A DNA stretch of 59,026 bases from the NCBI GenBank assembly GCA_000729835.1, contig JFHB01000192.1, positions 1 to 59,026 on the forward strand, read 5' to 3'. The translations under genes and the position numbers were made by a program. How positions within the stretch are numbered: the first letter of the stretch is position 1; each line of letters begins with the position of its first letter. Below, piece by piece: positions 1 through 9,572 of this stretch. The notes beneath the pieces were generated by a model that saw nothing but the letters and a program-made list of their open reading frames with translations, made no database searches and had not been told where the DNA came from. The stretch comes from Atkinsonella hypoxylon. Taxonomy: Eukaryota > Ascomycota > Sordariomycetes > Hypocreales > Clavicipitaceae.

Positions 1-3000
1 AAGCCGAACCTGTTGCTGAAGCTGAAGCTGTTAAAGCTGAAGCTAAAGCTATAGCTGAGCCTGTTGCTGAAACTGAAGCTGTTAATGCTGAAGTTAAAGC
101 TGAAGCTGAGCCTATTGCTAAAGCTGAATCTGTTGTTAAAGCTGAACCTGTTGAAGCTGAAGCTGAACCCGTTGTTGAAGCTGAAGCTAATCCCGTTGTT
201 GAAGCTGAAGCTAATCCCGTTGTTGAAGCTGAAGCTAATCCCGTTGTTGAAGCTGAAGCTAATCCCGTTGTTGAAGCTGAACCTGAAGCTGAGGCCGAGC
301 TTGTTGCTGAAGCCGAACCCGTTGTTGAAGCTGAAGCTGAGCCTATTGCTGAAGCCAAACCCGTTGTTGAGGCTGAAGCCAAACCCGTTGTTGAAGCTGA
401 AGCTAAGCCCGTTGCTGAAGCCGAAGCTGTTAAAGCTAAAGCTGAGCCCGTTGCTGAGGCTGAACCTGTTGTAGAAGCTGAACCTGTTGAAGCTGAAGCT
501 GAAGCTGATGCTGAGCCCGATGCTGAAGCCAAGCCTATTGCTGAAGCTAAGCCCGTTGCTGAAGTGCAGACTCCTACTGAAGCTGCAAAGCCCGAAAAGC
601 CCGAAGAAGCCCAAAAGTCTGCTAAGCCTGCAGAGGAAGACGAGGAGGAAGTTGCGTCCAAGAATAATGCGGCTGCCGGAGACGCTGCACAGCTATCCAG
701 GGATACACACGACGACCCCAAGGATCAAGCCAGCGGAAAAGTTCCAACCGGAACAAAGACACCAGAGGAAGAGGAGGGAAAGGATACGGTTGGTCCAATT
801 CCAGGAGAGGAGAAATTGATACCCAAGTCGAAGAAAGGTGAGGAACTGCATTCATTCCATGATACCCCTAGTGTTTTTTCGGAAGTTGTTCAAGATACCA
901 ATTTGGAGAAAGAGGGGGGCAATGGCCTTTTGGCGTTACTCGAGGCGAATGTGATTGAATCTGCTGTTGGGCAGGTAAAGGGGGAAATGGAAGGCAATAC
1001 TAGTGAGAATCTCGCTGGCATCTTGGAAGACTTCGAAACGCCTGCGGAAATTGCTGTCGTTGGTGAGAAACAGTCGATTGCAGCCGCGACAGATGATGCA
1101 CCCTCTGGTGCACAGCTGAGAGCTGACACGGCCGTTGAATATCATACAGAGACGGCTCCCGCCGATGCGCAGCAAACGTGTTCAGCTTCCGAGGAAAGGG
1201 CAAGTTCTGCTACTAAGACTAGCCTGCCACCTACCACAAATGTCAATAATGATCTTGCACATGGATCTGCAGCTGATGAGAAGGAGCAAGTTGCTGCTCT
1301 CGAGGACGTGTTATCTCTTGATTCGGGTAACTCCACGTCAGCCACAATACCTGCTGAGAAGCATGCGGATAGATCTGAAACAGATAAGGAACCCCCATTC
1401 GTGGTAACCGAAGGAGAAGCATCTGCAAGTGACATGGCCTCGAATTCACTGGTCGTGAATGATGGCCTGCAGGCTTTGGACCTACCGCCCGTAGCATGTG
1501 CCGGTACTGAAGTATCTGACACACTCGTTGGCGAGGACATATCATTCTCTGTATCAGCGACGAACAATCAAATTGGCACTGAGACTTCAACTTCACCGGT
1601 CGAGACAATCGAAGACGTTCCTCCTGCTCCAAAATATGATTATTCAAGTCCGGCTATTGAGTCTGGAATCAATGACGTGCCTCAAAGTAGAGATGAGCCC
1701 TTGCTACCAGGTGCTCAAGTGGCTGCGCCTGAACCTAGCCTTGAGGACGAGCCTATTCTTGCTACAGAGTCAAATGATGAACTGTCAGCAAGAGCTCTAG
1801 AGCCTGAGTTGATGACAGAGAAGGATCTTGGAGACCCTACTGTCAGTGAGATATCTGCTCCTGCCATATTATCAGATGTTGACGTTTCTCTTAATCCTGT
1901 ACTTATTCCAGCAGAAGACAGAGCTCAGGCTTCGAATATTGAGCCTCGGGTGAACACTGCGGCTGCGGCAGTTGGCAGCGGACATTCTGCAGATGAGACA
2001 TCCTTATTCTTGGATAAGGTGGCCTTAGCACCTCCTACCGAAGAAGACACTATCTCTGAAACGACTGCAAAGCAAGAATTACCCGTTGAAGAGCAATCAA
2101 TACTTTTGGCGGCCGCGGAGCCTGAATGTATTAGTCTTGAGGATATTTCAGGAGAGTCGGTCATAGCAGGCGACAACGCCGCTGCTGCTACAGAGAGCAA
2201 CGTCACTGGAGAAGCATTAGAGCCCACTGCGAGGGAGTCTGCTGTGGTTGCAGAGACTGAATCGTCCAACCAGCCCATGGATCAAGAAATGAAGTTGCTG
2301 CTAGGGACAACTGCCTCAAAGACTACAATCCAGTCCTCTATGCCAGCCGAGCCCAAAACGTATGATACCACAATGGAGTTCACCACTACCGTCAAGCATG
2401 AAAGACCAGATTTACCAGCTGAGCATGAACCGATCACCGTATCCGAAGTAGACGCCTCGAACATGCCGGGTGATACTACGAAGGACTCTCTTGTACCGAT
2501 CCCGACATCTATTCAACAGACCACAGATGTTACAGAAGAGCCCATCTTGGTCTCGGCCGAAGACTTAGCCACCGACAGCGCAAATGCATCGGAGATACCA
2601 CTAGCCCACCATGAAGACGCGGACGCTAGCATGGCCGATTCGTTGGCACCTATTGACGCCCCAAGTGCTTCCGCTGCACTGGCAGAGCTTAGAACTCAGG
2701 ATAAGCACGAAACCAATGAGAAGCATGAGCTGTCTGTCGAAGCATCCCAGAACGATCTATCATTCGCCACAGACAACCCAGTGGTTCCTGGGACAGCTGA
2801 GGAAGAAGTCAAGACTCCAGACGACTTTGAGAACACAAAGGCAATTGAACAGCACGCTGGAGATATTGTTGCTGTAGGCAGTCAAGGCTACTCTTTGGGC
2901 GAATCTCGGTCACTCCTTGAGACGTCTCAAGTACCGGTCGACCAGGATCAGCAATCAGCAGTTGTTTCCAAGGATGAGCTCGAAAGCACAATACAACCCG

Positions 3001-5381
3001 AGATCTCGAATTTGGCTTCAAGTCCCGAGGCAAAACTGGTGGCTGATGATGATCACATCGCGGAGATTGAATCAGAAGTTCATTTTGGTCATGAACCGGC
3101 AATAGATTCGCTCGCTGATTTGATTGAAGATGCTCCATCTAAAACTGATGATATTCTTTATCCTGATGCTGTCGCTGAGTCCTCAAACCCGCTCCCTATG
3201 ATTCTTGAACTCCATGCCGCTGCTTATTCGGCCGTTACTGAAGCGGCTGAGAACACTGATCATAAGGTGACAAATATGCCTCTTTCTGAGGAACTGGATG
3301 AGACCCAGCGTACCGCTAATCTCAGCTTGGTTGAGCCGCAGCAGCAGAACCCATCTGGCATCGTGGTTGATGATATTCAAAACAAAGTGGTCACTAGCAT
3401 TGAGGATTACAAGAAACCTCAATTGGATAATCTTGCTGCAGTAGAGGAGGAAGCCTATTTGGCCGCTGCAGTTGCGGTCACGACAGAAGAGAGTCCCGAG
3501 AAGCCCGTTTTAGAGAGATCACAAATGGGGGAAACTGTGACACCCATCTGCGACGGCAATGGCAACAAGCCCACCGAGACCTTGGAGGACGCTCCTACCC
3601 GTCAAGGTGTTTCCAATCTTCCGCCCGACGAAGCTCAGCCAACTTCGATAGCAGTAACCCCTGATGTTCAACAAAGTACCAAACATGCTGGGAAATGTCA
3701 AGTTGGTGATTTTGAAATTGCCATAGAACCGGCAAGCAGCGAAACCCAGGCCCCTGCACGAAAGAAGCAAATTTCTGGAGACATCCCTCAGCACGGAACA
3801 GAAGATAATCAGAGTCAGTTGAATCATGATGGACTTGCATCTGCAGAAATTGCTGCCGCTACACGGCTCGCGGGGATTGTAGTTTCCGGTTTGCGTCACT
3901 TTAAGCAAAACGACGGTTCTCGTATCACTGAGAAGCAGAATGTAACAAAAGGACCAGCCAAGAAGCATGAAAGTGGACAGTGTGTTGCATCAACACCGCA
4001 AGGCAATGCTGATGAGCAGAAAAAAGTCCCAGTTCTTGAGTCTCCCCTCTTTGAAGGACAGCCGATGGCCACAGATGCTGCAGTTGACCAGACGGGGAGC
4101 CTTGGAGCTCTTGTTTCTACATCTGAGATTGATCCTCGTGCACCTACTCCCGCTATCATTATACCCGACGTAGCCATGGTGAACCAACATCGTGCAAAGT
4201 CATTGAGGCGCAAACAGAAGCTGGTTGTCAGAGAGGCCGAGGACACCGTTGCCGCCGCAGTCATCATATATGCTACAGCGGAAGCTCTGAGCCCCCCTGC
4301 CAGCCCCAGGGCCGGCAACTTTGAAGATAATGAAGACGGCTTCACATCGGTGTTGGGACAGGGAAAAGCCGAGAGGGACCACCTGAACCAGCATGATACT
4401 GACTTATCTGCAGACGAATCTTCGAGACGCCATCGGGCCTCCGTTGTTGAAGGTGACGGCGAGAGGCGTCGGCGACATAGACATTCCTCCCACTCGTCCT
4501 CATCTTACCATTCTGCCCGCTCCAGCCGTAGCCGCGATGAGAACCCAGGGGATAGCAAGCGTTATTTTTCTTATGGATCACACAGCCAACGCCATCGGTC
4601 GGATAGTCTGGAAGAATCTTCGTCCAAGACTCCACCGAGAACGCCGAGACGACATGATAGTGGCTTTTCTGGGGAGAGCTCTGGAAGTTCCGGCAAGCGG
4701 AGGCTTCGGACTCCTGAAGAGCAGGCTGAGCACGAAAAGCGTAAGGCAGAGCGGCAGCTACGAGACCAAGACTCTGAACGTCGTGAGCGCTCGTATCGTC
4801 ATGATCGTCATGAACGATCTGAAAGGTCCTCTCACAAGGACCGCACGAGCCGCGACATGGACTCTCCTACTGAAAGAAGCCGCCACCGGTCATCCCGACG
4901 ACATAGCCACTCCGGTCAGCAGAAATCTGAACGTGTTGCGTCTGCCACCGCTCCCCATGATCAAGAGCCTGTCGCTTCTCATGCTGGCAAGCGGTTTTTC
5001 GAGGTAAAGAACGCTGAGGGCATTGTGAGTAGCGGCCTACCGCCACAGATTGCTGGAGAAACGACTGTTGAGATTCCAGTCGAGGACTCAAAGGTGACTA
5101 CAGACGCCCCACGGAGGTCCAACACAAGCCGGTCTAAACATGACCTCAAAAGGACCTCAGTCGACCAGGCTCACACCAGGCCTGCCAAGACTCGAGAATC
5201 TGTCGATGTGTCACGAGCCTCCTCTTCGAAAAGCAGCGGGGCACCTGCCGAGGATGAAAATAAGAAGGCTCCAGAAGACAGTGCTCGAAAAGCGAGGCAG
5301 AGCGAGCGCAGCAAGAAATCTCGGGAAGAGGAGAAGAAACCCTCTGGTATCAGAGGTGTTTTCAGAAAGATATTTGGATAG
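1..5381 (+). CDS. Large repetitive, RS-rich protein, 5' end outside window
   Basis: The frame is open from base 3 to the stop at 5379-5381 (1792 visible residues), so the start lies upstream of the window; the Met at 564 is internal. The first 190 residues are Ala/Glu/Pro/Val repeats (AEPVVEAE-like), including four exact 24-bp units. A long acidic, Ser/Thr/Ala/Glu-rich stretch follows with no visible domain. The last 350 residues turn basic: an RS/RH-rich segment (from about 4400), the motif RTPEEQAEHEKRKAER (near 4708) and a short basic tail ending GVFRKIFG. I do not recognise a catalytic domain. Giant low-complexity proteins of this kind are annotated in ascomycetes as involucrin-repeat proteins, a group that includes the Woronin-body tether leashin; relation to leashin is only a guess. 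One exon over the visible part. Confidence 0.8.
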   Translation, partial: AEPVAEAEAVKAEAKAIAEPVAETEAVNAEVKAEAEPIAKAESVVKAEPVEAEAEPVVEAEANPVVEAEANPVVEAEANPVVEAEANPVVEAEPEAEAELVAEAEPVVEAEAEPIAEAKPVVEAEAKPVVEAEAKPVAEAEAVKAKAEPVAEAEPVVEAEPVEAEAEADAEPDAEAKPIAEAKPVAEVQTPTEAAKPEKPEEAQKSAKPAEEDEEEVASKNNAAAGDAAQLSRDTHDDPKDQASGKVPTGTKTPEEEEGKDTVGPIPGEEKLIPKSKKGEELHSFHDTPSVFSEVVQDTNLEKEGGNGLLALLEANVIESAVGQVKGEMEGNTSENLAGILEDFETPAEIAVVGEKQSIAAATDDAPSGAQLRADTAVEYHTETAPADAQQTCSASEERASSATKTSLPPTTNVNNDLAHGSAADEKEQVAALEDVLSLDSGNSTSATIPAEKHADRSETDKEPPFVVTEGEASASDMASNSLVVNDGLQALDLPPVACAGTEVSDTLVGEDISFSVSATNNQIGTETSTSPVETIEDVPPAPKYDYSSPAIESGINDVPQSRDEPLLPGAQVAAPEPSLEDEPILATESNDELSARALEPELMTEKDLGDPTVSEISAPAILSDVDVSLNPVLIPAEDRAQASNIEPRVNTAAAAVGSGHSADETSLFLDKVALAPPTEEDTISETTAKQELPVEEQSILLAAAEPECISLEDISGESVIAGDNAAAATESNVTGEALEPTARESAVVAETESSNQPMDQEMKLLLGTTASKTTIQSSMPAEPKTYDTTMEFTTTVKHERPDLPAEHEPITVSEVDASNMPGDTTKDSLVPIPTSIQQTTDVTEEPILVSAEDLATDSANASEIPLAHHEDADASMADSLAPIDAPSASAALAELRTQDKHETNEKHELSVEASQNDLSFATDNPVVPGTAEEEVKTPDDFENTKAIEQHAGDIVAVGSQGYSLGESRSLLETSQVPVDQDQQSAVVSKDELESTIQPEISNLASSPEAKLVADDDHIAEIESEVHFGHEPAIDSLADLIEDAPSKTDDILYPDAVAESSNPLPMILELHAAAYSAVTEAAENTDHKVTNMPLSEELDETQRTANLSLVEPQQQNPSGIVVDDIQNKVVTSIEDYKKPQLDNLAAVEEEAYLAAAVAVTTEESPEKPVLERSQMGETVTPICDGNGNKPTETLEDAPTRQGVSNLPPDEAQPTSIAVTPDVQQSTKHAGKCQVGDFEIAIEPASSETQAPARKKQISGDIPQHGTEDNQSQLNHDGLASAEIAAATRLAGIVVSGLRHFKQNDGSRITEKQNVTKGPAKKHESGQCVASTPQGNADEQKKVPVLESPLFEGQPMATDAAVDQTGSLGALVSTSEIDPRAPTPAIIIPDVAMVNQHRAKSLRRKQKLVVREAEDTVAAAVIIYATAEALSPPASPRAGNFEDNEDGFTSVLGQGKAERDHLNQHDTDLSADESSRRHRASVVEGDGERRRRHRHSSHSSSSYHSARSSRSRDENPGDSKRYFSYGSHSQRHRSDSLEESSSKTPPRTPRRHDSGFSGESSGSSGKRRLRTPEEQAEHEKRKAERQLRDQDSERRERSYRHDRHERSERSSHKDRTSRDMDSPTERSRHRSSRRHSHSGQQKSERVASATAPHDQEPVASHAGKRFFEVKNAEGIVSSGLPPQIAGETTVEIPVEDSKVTTDAPRRSNTSRSKHDLKRTSVDQAHTRPAKTRESVDVSRASSSKSSGAPAEDENKKAPEDSARKARQSERSKKSREEEKKPSGIRGVFRKIFG
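177..272 (+). repeat. 24-bp coding tandem repeat, 4 exact copies
   Basis: Four identical copies of a 24-bp unit coding for EAEANPVV lie at 177-200, 201-224, 225-248 and 249-272, inside about 560 bp of degenerate repeats of the same kind. The unit length is a multiple of three, so copy-number change keeps the frame. Confidence 0.95.
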
Positions 5382-6234
5382 TGTTTTTTTTTTTATTGTT
5401 TACTTTGTGGACTACGAGTATGTATGATGTGTTATGAATCTACTGCCTCAAACAGCTGAGAGATTGCTCGATTAATCAGCTTCGGGTATAAGTTTGATGT
5501 TGATATACAATAGTAATGAACTTTTTTCTTGAAATTTTGGATTGCCATGAACATGGAAGCCAGCGCATGCGCAAAGCTGCGTCGAGGCTCACCCACGTGG
5601 CAGAATCATTACCGGCAGATCTCCAGGAGCTTGAGCCGTACTTTCGTGACAGATGGAAACATCATAGGTTGGATCAACAACGATCTTTTGATAGTGTTAA
5701 GGGAGCACGCTGGTCACAAGATCACTGGGTTATCAATTATCAGCCGATCCTCATAACCGGCGCAGTATATCTGATAATCTGCAATTCGAATAGTAGTAGT
5801 ACACTTTGCACTCGACAGAATTTAGAGTTTAACTGCTGACAAGACAAGAAGTAGCAGTATCGCCACTTGCTACGATCAGAGACAATCGCTGCAAGTGAAC
5901 AACTTTGCTCTCCTAGATTCAGGGGATAAGAGAAAAATGTCCAAGTCACGTGAGGATGCAGGTGATGCGGAAACAGAGCTCTGTCTGATTATCGCTTGCG
6001 TGAGCCCCACAAGCCCCCGCGATTGACCCGAAGAGCCCTAATTTGTTCCTCACACCAAATTTTGCTGGCAGGCGTGCAGAGCGCCTGTCCACTGGGGAAA
6101 TTCCCAAACGTGGGCCGCCACTATCATTACATCTTTTTTTTTCTGTATCTTCTCACATCACGACTATTTCCAAAGGCGCAGGATTCCACCTCTTTGCGTT
6201 CTTCCAGTCATATTATTTCACTCAATCATCACCA
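5382..6234. other. Intergenic: 3' end of the repeat gene and RPL22 promoter
   Basis: No ORF here looks coding. A T-run follows the upstream stop (5384-5397). The part next to RPL22 has a C/T-rich leader and a GAGCCCTAA string at 6034-6042, whose complement contains TTAGGG, a Tbf1/Rap1-type element often seen before fungal ribosomal protein genes; that link is inference. Confidence 0.5.
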
Positions 6235-7021
6235 ATGGCTCCCCAAACTGTACGTTTCTGACCTCGCTTTGCTGTTAGGCGCAATACCATCGACAGTTCT
6301 CTTCTCGAGTTGCGAGTGTCGTTGTTGCCTGTCAAATCATCATGTGACGATGCGGGAATGATACTTGTCGCAACTATGTCTGGTGGAAGATTCCATCGGT
6401 AATTCATAAGAGACAGACGCAACTCGAGATTCGGGAAGATGCTGGCGATGTGATTTTATCCTTGCGCTGTGATAGAAAATGCAGTAGGCTAAGTTGTCAT
6501 TTTTGTTACAGAAGAAGTCTGGCAAGTCCCAGAAGCAGACGAAGAAGGTGAATTTATTACAAAGAGGACAAAGCTCCGCCTTGCAATATTGAGTCCATGA
6601 TAAAACTAACTGCAGTCCAGTTCATCATCAACGCTCAGCAGCCTGCTAGTGACAAGATCTTCGACGTCTCCGCTTTCGAGAAGTTCCTCCAGGACACCAT
6701 CAAGGTCGAGGGTCGCACCAACAACCTGGGCGACAATGTCATTGTCCAGCAGCAGGGTGAGGGCAAGATTGAGGTCATTGCCCACAATGATCTGTCTGGC
6801 CGTTATCTCAAGTACCTGTGCGTGTAACATTCTGGGAAAACCCTTAAAGGGTTAAGAGACTTGAAAAGCAGCTGACCGTTCTTATTTTATTCAGAACCAA
6901 GAAGTTCCTCAAGAAGCAGCAGCTCCGTGACTGGCTTCGCGTCGTCTCCACCTCCCGCGGTGTCTATGAGCTCAAGTTCTTCAACGTCGTTGACGATGAG
7001 GCCGATGAGGATGACGACTAA
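6235..7021 (+). CDS. RPL22: 60S ribosomal protein L22 (eL22)
   Basis: Structural protein of the large cytosolic ribosomal subunit. Four exons are read as 6235-6249, 6512-6547, 6621-6817 and 6895-7021, giving 124 residues, the usual eL22 length. The protein starts MAPQTKKSGKSQKQTKK, continues with the eL22 core (FIINAQQPASDKIFDVSAF, then KVEGRTNNLGDNV) and ends in the acidic tail DDEADEDDD typical of the family. Introns are bounded by GTACGT..CAG, GTGAAT..CAG and GTGCGT..CAG; an ACTAAC branch-like site precedes exon 3. The first intron (262 bp) falls five codons after the ATG, a common arrangement in fungal ribosomal protein genes. Tail to tail with the carrier gene at 7443. Confidence 0.97.
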
Positions 7022-7442
7022 ATTGGGTCCGCTTCGCTGAGTCTCTAGTTTGCAAGTCGTCGGGAAACGAGACATGGATTCGGTCATGCTTGGAGGGAAT
7101 AGTTGAAACCTGATCCGAGACTTTTTGTGTGTTTCAAGATACTAGTTTGACGACACGTGATACCAACCAACCAATATAACCAGCCATTTTGAGTGAACAT
7201 TCAGATGCGCGTGTGTCTTGGTGGACCAAGAGAAGTACTATAGAGAAGATATCACCAGCGTCTTGCACGTGTATTTGCCAACATATCCAGCTATGAAGAA
7301 AAGTTGGCTCTGAGTCTTCCAATTCTATAACCTATATGTGCTAATCAAAAACTGGCTGCAGAATTGTTCCGCTGCGGGGGGGGTATATGCATCTCTAAAA
7401 AAGACAATAATACGAAACTCAATTGCAGAAAACAGATGCGCT
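7022..7442. other. Convergent intergenic, RPL22 and carrier 3' ends
   Basis: Shared 3' flank of two convergent genes. Apart from a G-run near 7375-7382 I see nothing that looks coding or structured. Confidence 0.5.
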
Positions 7443-8524
7443 CTACGGCAGCGTCCTCATAACACCCTCAAAGACCAACAAAGCCGTAGCATTTGCAGGA
7501 AATGCTCTCAAAAAGCACGGTAGAAATCCTCTCCAATACCCCTTCCACCCACTCTCCTTCCAAACTGCAACTGCAGCATGCTTCCACCGTGGGAACTTTC
7601 GCTCTCCATCACCCAAGCTGCCTCCCAGCGGATCCGTCATGATTCGCTGCTTCACCAGATCACTCGGGTAGCTCGTCAACCAGAATGCCTGGGCACTCAG
7701 TCCACCGGCCCAGAAGTTGATGGCGGGAGCACTCATGCTCGTCTTCTGCCTCATCCACCGCGAAATCACATCGTAGCTGCCCCACCAGAAGAAGAACAAG
7801 CTTCGGAAGATCATGGTCGCACACAAGCCGTGGTACACGCCCCGCACACCGTGATGCGTATATATCTTGTAAAGACAGTCTATGGGCCCAGAGTATCTCC
7901 GCTGCGCCTTGTCGACGGCATACTGTATCTGGAGACGGACCTTGATATGTTCTACCGGCGTGGCGATGAAGCTGACGGTTGCGCCGGCAAATATGCCTGC
8001 TATTCCGTGTCCCAATGGCGGGAGATGGGTTGGCGAAGAGCTGGCGTTGGCGAAGAGGGCTTGAAGGCCGAGGCCTGCGCCGTCCCCTGCGCCGGGCGTC
8101 CACGAGGTCGCGTGGAAGACATGTTCGGCCATGAGGCGGCGGTAGACGGCGAGGGAGCCGAGCATGATGGAGTCCATGAACATCCAGCCTACGAGGGGAG
8201 GGGTGGCACCTTTGTAGAGACCCCTTATACCCTCATTCTTGATCGTCTGGCTGACGCATTGGAGGGGCCCGCTGAACCGGCCCTTGTTGGTGGTTTGCAG
8301 TCGGACCTTGACTGTATCAAAGGGGTGACCGACTACTCATTTCCTCTAGATCAGCCTCTGTGAAGTTGCAACGGAATAACCTCCTGCGTACCGGTCAATT
8401 TGGCAATCCCGCTAAACACACCCGCCACGAAGCCTCGATAATCCCGACTCGATGACTTTTTATTCGCCATGTGCGGCAGAGCGCCCTGTGTACTGGGAGC
8501 ATTTTGCATGGACGGTGAAGCCAT
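7443..8524 (-). CDS. Mitochondrial carrier family (SLC25) protein
   Basis: Solute carrier of the mitochondrial inner membrane. Two exons on the minus strand, 8392-8524 and 7443-8332, joined across a 59-bp intron, give 340 residues. Three carrier signatures are present in order: GHPFDTVKVRLQ, ATPVEHIKVRLQ and SYPSDLVKQRIM, each opening one of the three repeated two-helix modules. The start MASPSMQNAPST is the first ATG upstream of the first signature; without the first exon the first repeat would be lost. The sequence between the repeats resembles the carnitine/acylcarnitine and YMC1-type branch, but the substrate cannot be read from sequence here. It is an ordinary length for the family (about 300-340). 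Tail to tail with RPL22. Confidence 0.93.
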
Positions 8525-9572
8525 GATTGGGAAAAGAGCGAGACCACCTTAAAGGGGGCTGTCGGGCGTGTAAGACTTGTGGCCTGGGGCTTGTATGCAT
8601 GAGGGTATTCAGTCAGGATAGATGGGGAAGGTGAACGGGATGAGAGTCAGCATTCTCATGGACTTGTACCCTCCCTGTAACTGAAGAGAATTGATGACGA
8701 GTTGTGATTGTGGCTCGTAACCTTGCCTAGTGGCTGAGCTCAAAGGTCAGCAGTGGCGTACAATCGTTGTGTCGTACAGAATCCAAAGTGAAGGGTTGCA
8801 CTGCCGCATAATCAAACCATCATTGAACAGGTTACAGAAAAACAATAGACTCAGAAAGCGACATCGACAGCATGAAGAACCGTCCGACTGCGAAACTACA
8901 TGACTTAGTTCTGCAACTGATTCCAGGTACATAGCGCTAAAGACATATCAGTGTACTACAGTGCAGAGAACCCATCGACATTAACTAGGGTATATTTTAA
9001 GAGGACAAAATGCCCATATAATTTGCACTAACAAATGCTCATCTTGATAGACACAATTGAACATAATTTGAAAGCCCTTCATTTCATAAACACCGAATCC
9101 GCATCAGTACTTTGCTCTGAATTAAAATCAACAATGTCAAGATTCGTCATTTCATCATTAATGAACAGATTGCGGAGTGTCGAAGCCCCGATGAAGAAAA
9201 AAAAAAAAAAACGTGAATAGAAGATCTTGCATGCTCTGCAGAGCCTTCAATGAATAACCTCTCGTAACCTGTCTGGTCTCTCCCACGCTATATACGATTC
9301 TCGACGGTTGTCGCAATGCTTCATGCTATTGTTGCTCACGAATGGCGACATAAACTTAGCCGCATGCAATATTGCAGCTACTTGGCCTATTTTTCCTTTT
9401 CTAAAGCCTTCGTCGTTCAAATTTGCCACTTATATCACAACCATAATATGTACCACTTTTACGTGTTTTTTTGGACATCACGACTGATGATCCGTGTACG
9501 CAATATTATATACACTTCAGAATGTGTCCGTATCTTCGCTGGCCACTGTGCCAAAGGTGTCTATTCAGAGCA
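8525..9572. other. Intergenic between carrier promoter and 3' end of next gene
   Basis: The carrier promoter lies on the left, the 3' flank of the large minus-strand gene on the right. A short poly-A run lies at about 9197-9212. No ORF with a domain or plausible splice structure was found. Confidence 0.5.

Noticed and set aside
1..560. Possible CRISPR-like array
   Set aside because: Units are contiguous, in frame and without spacers; this is a coding repeat.
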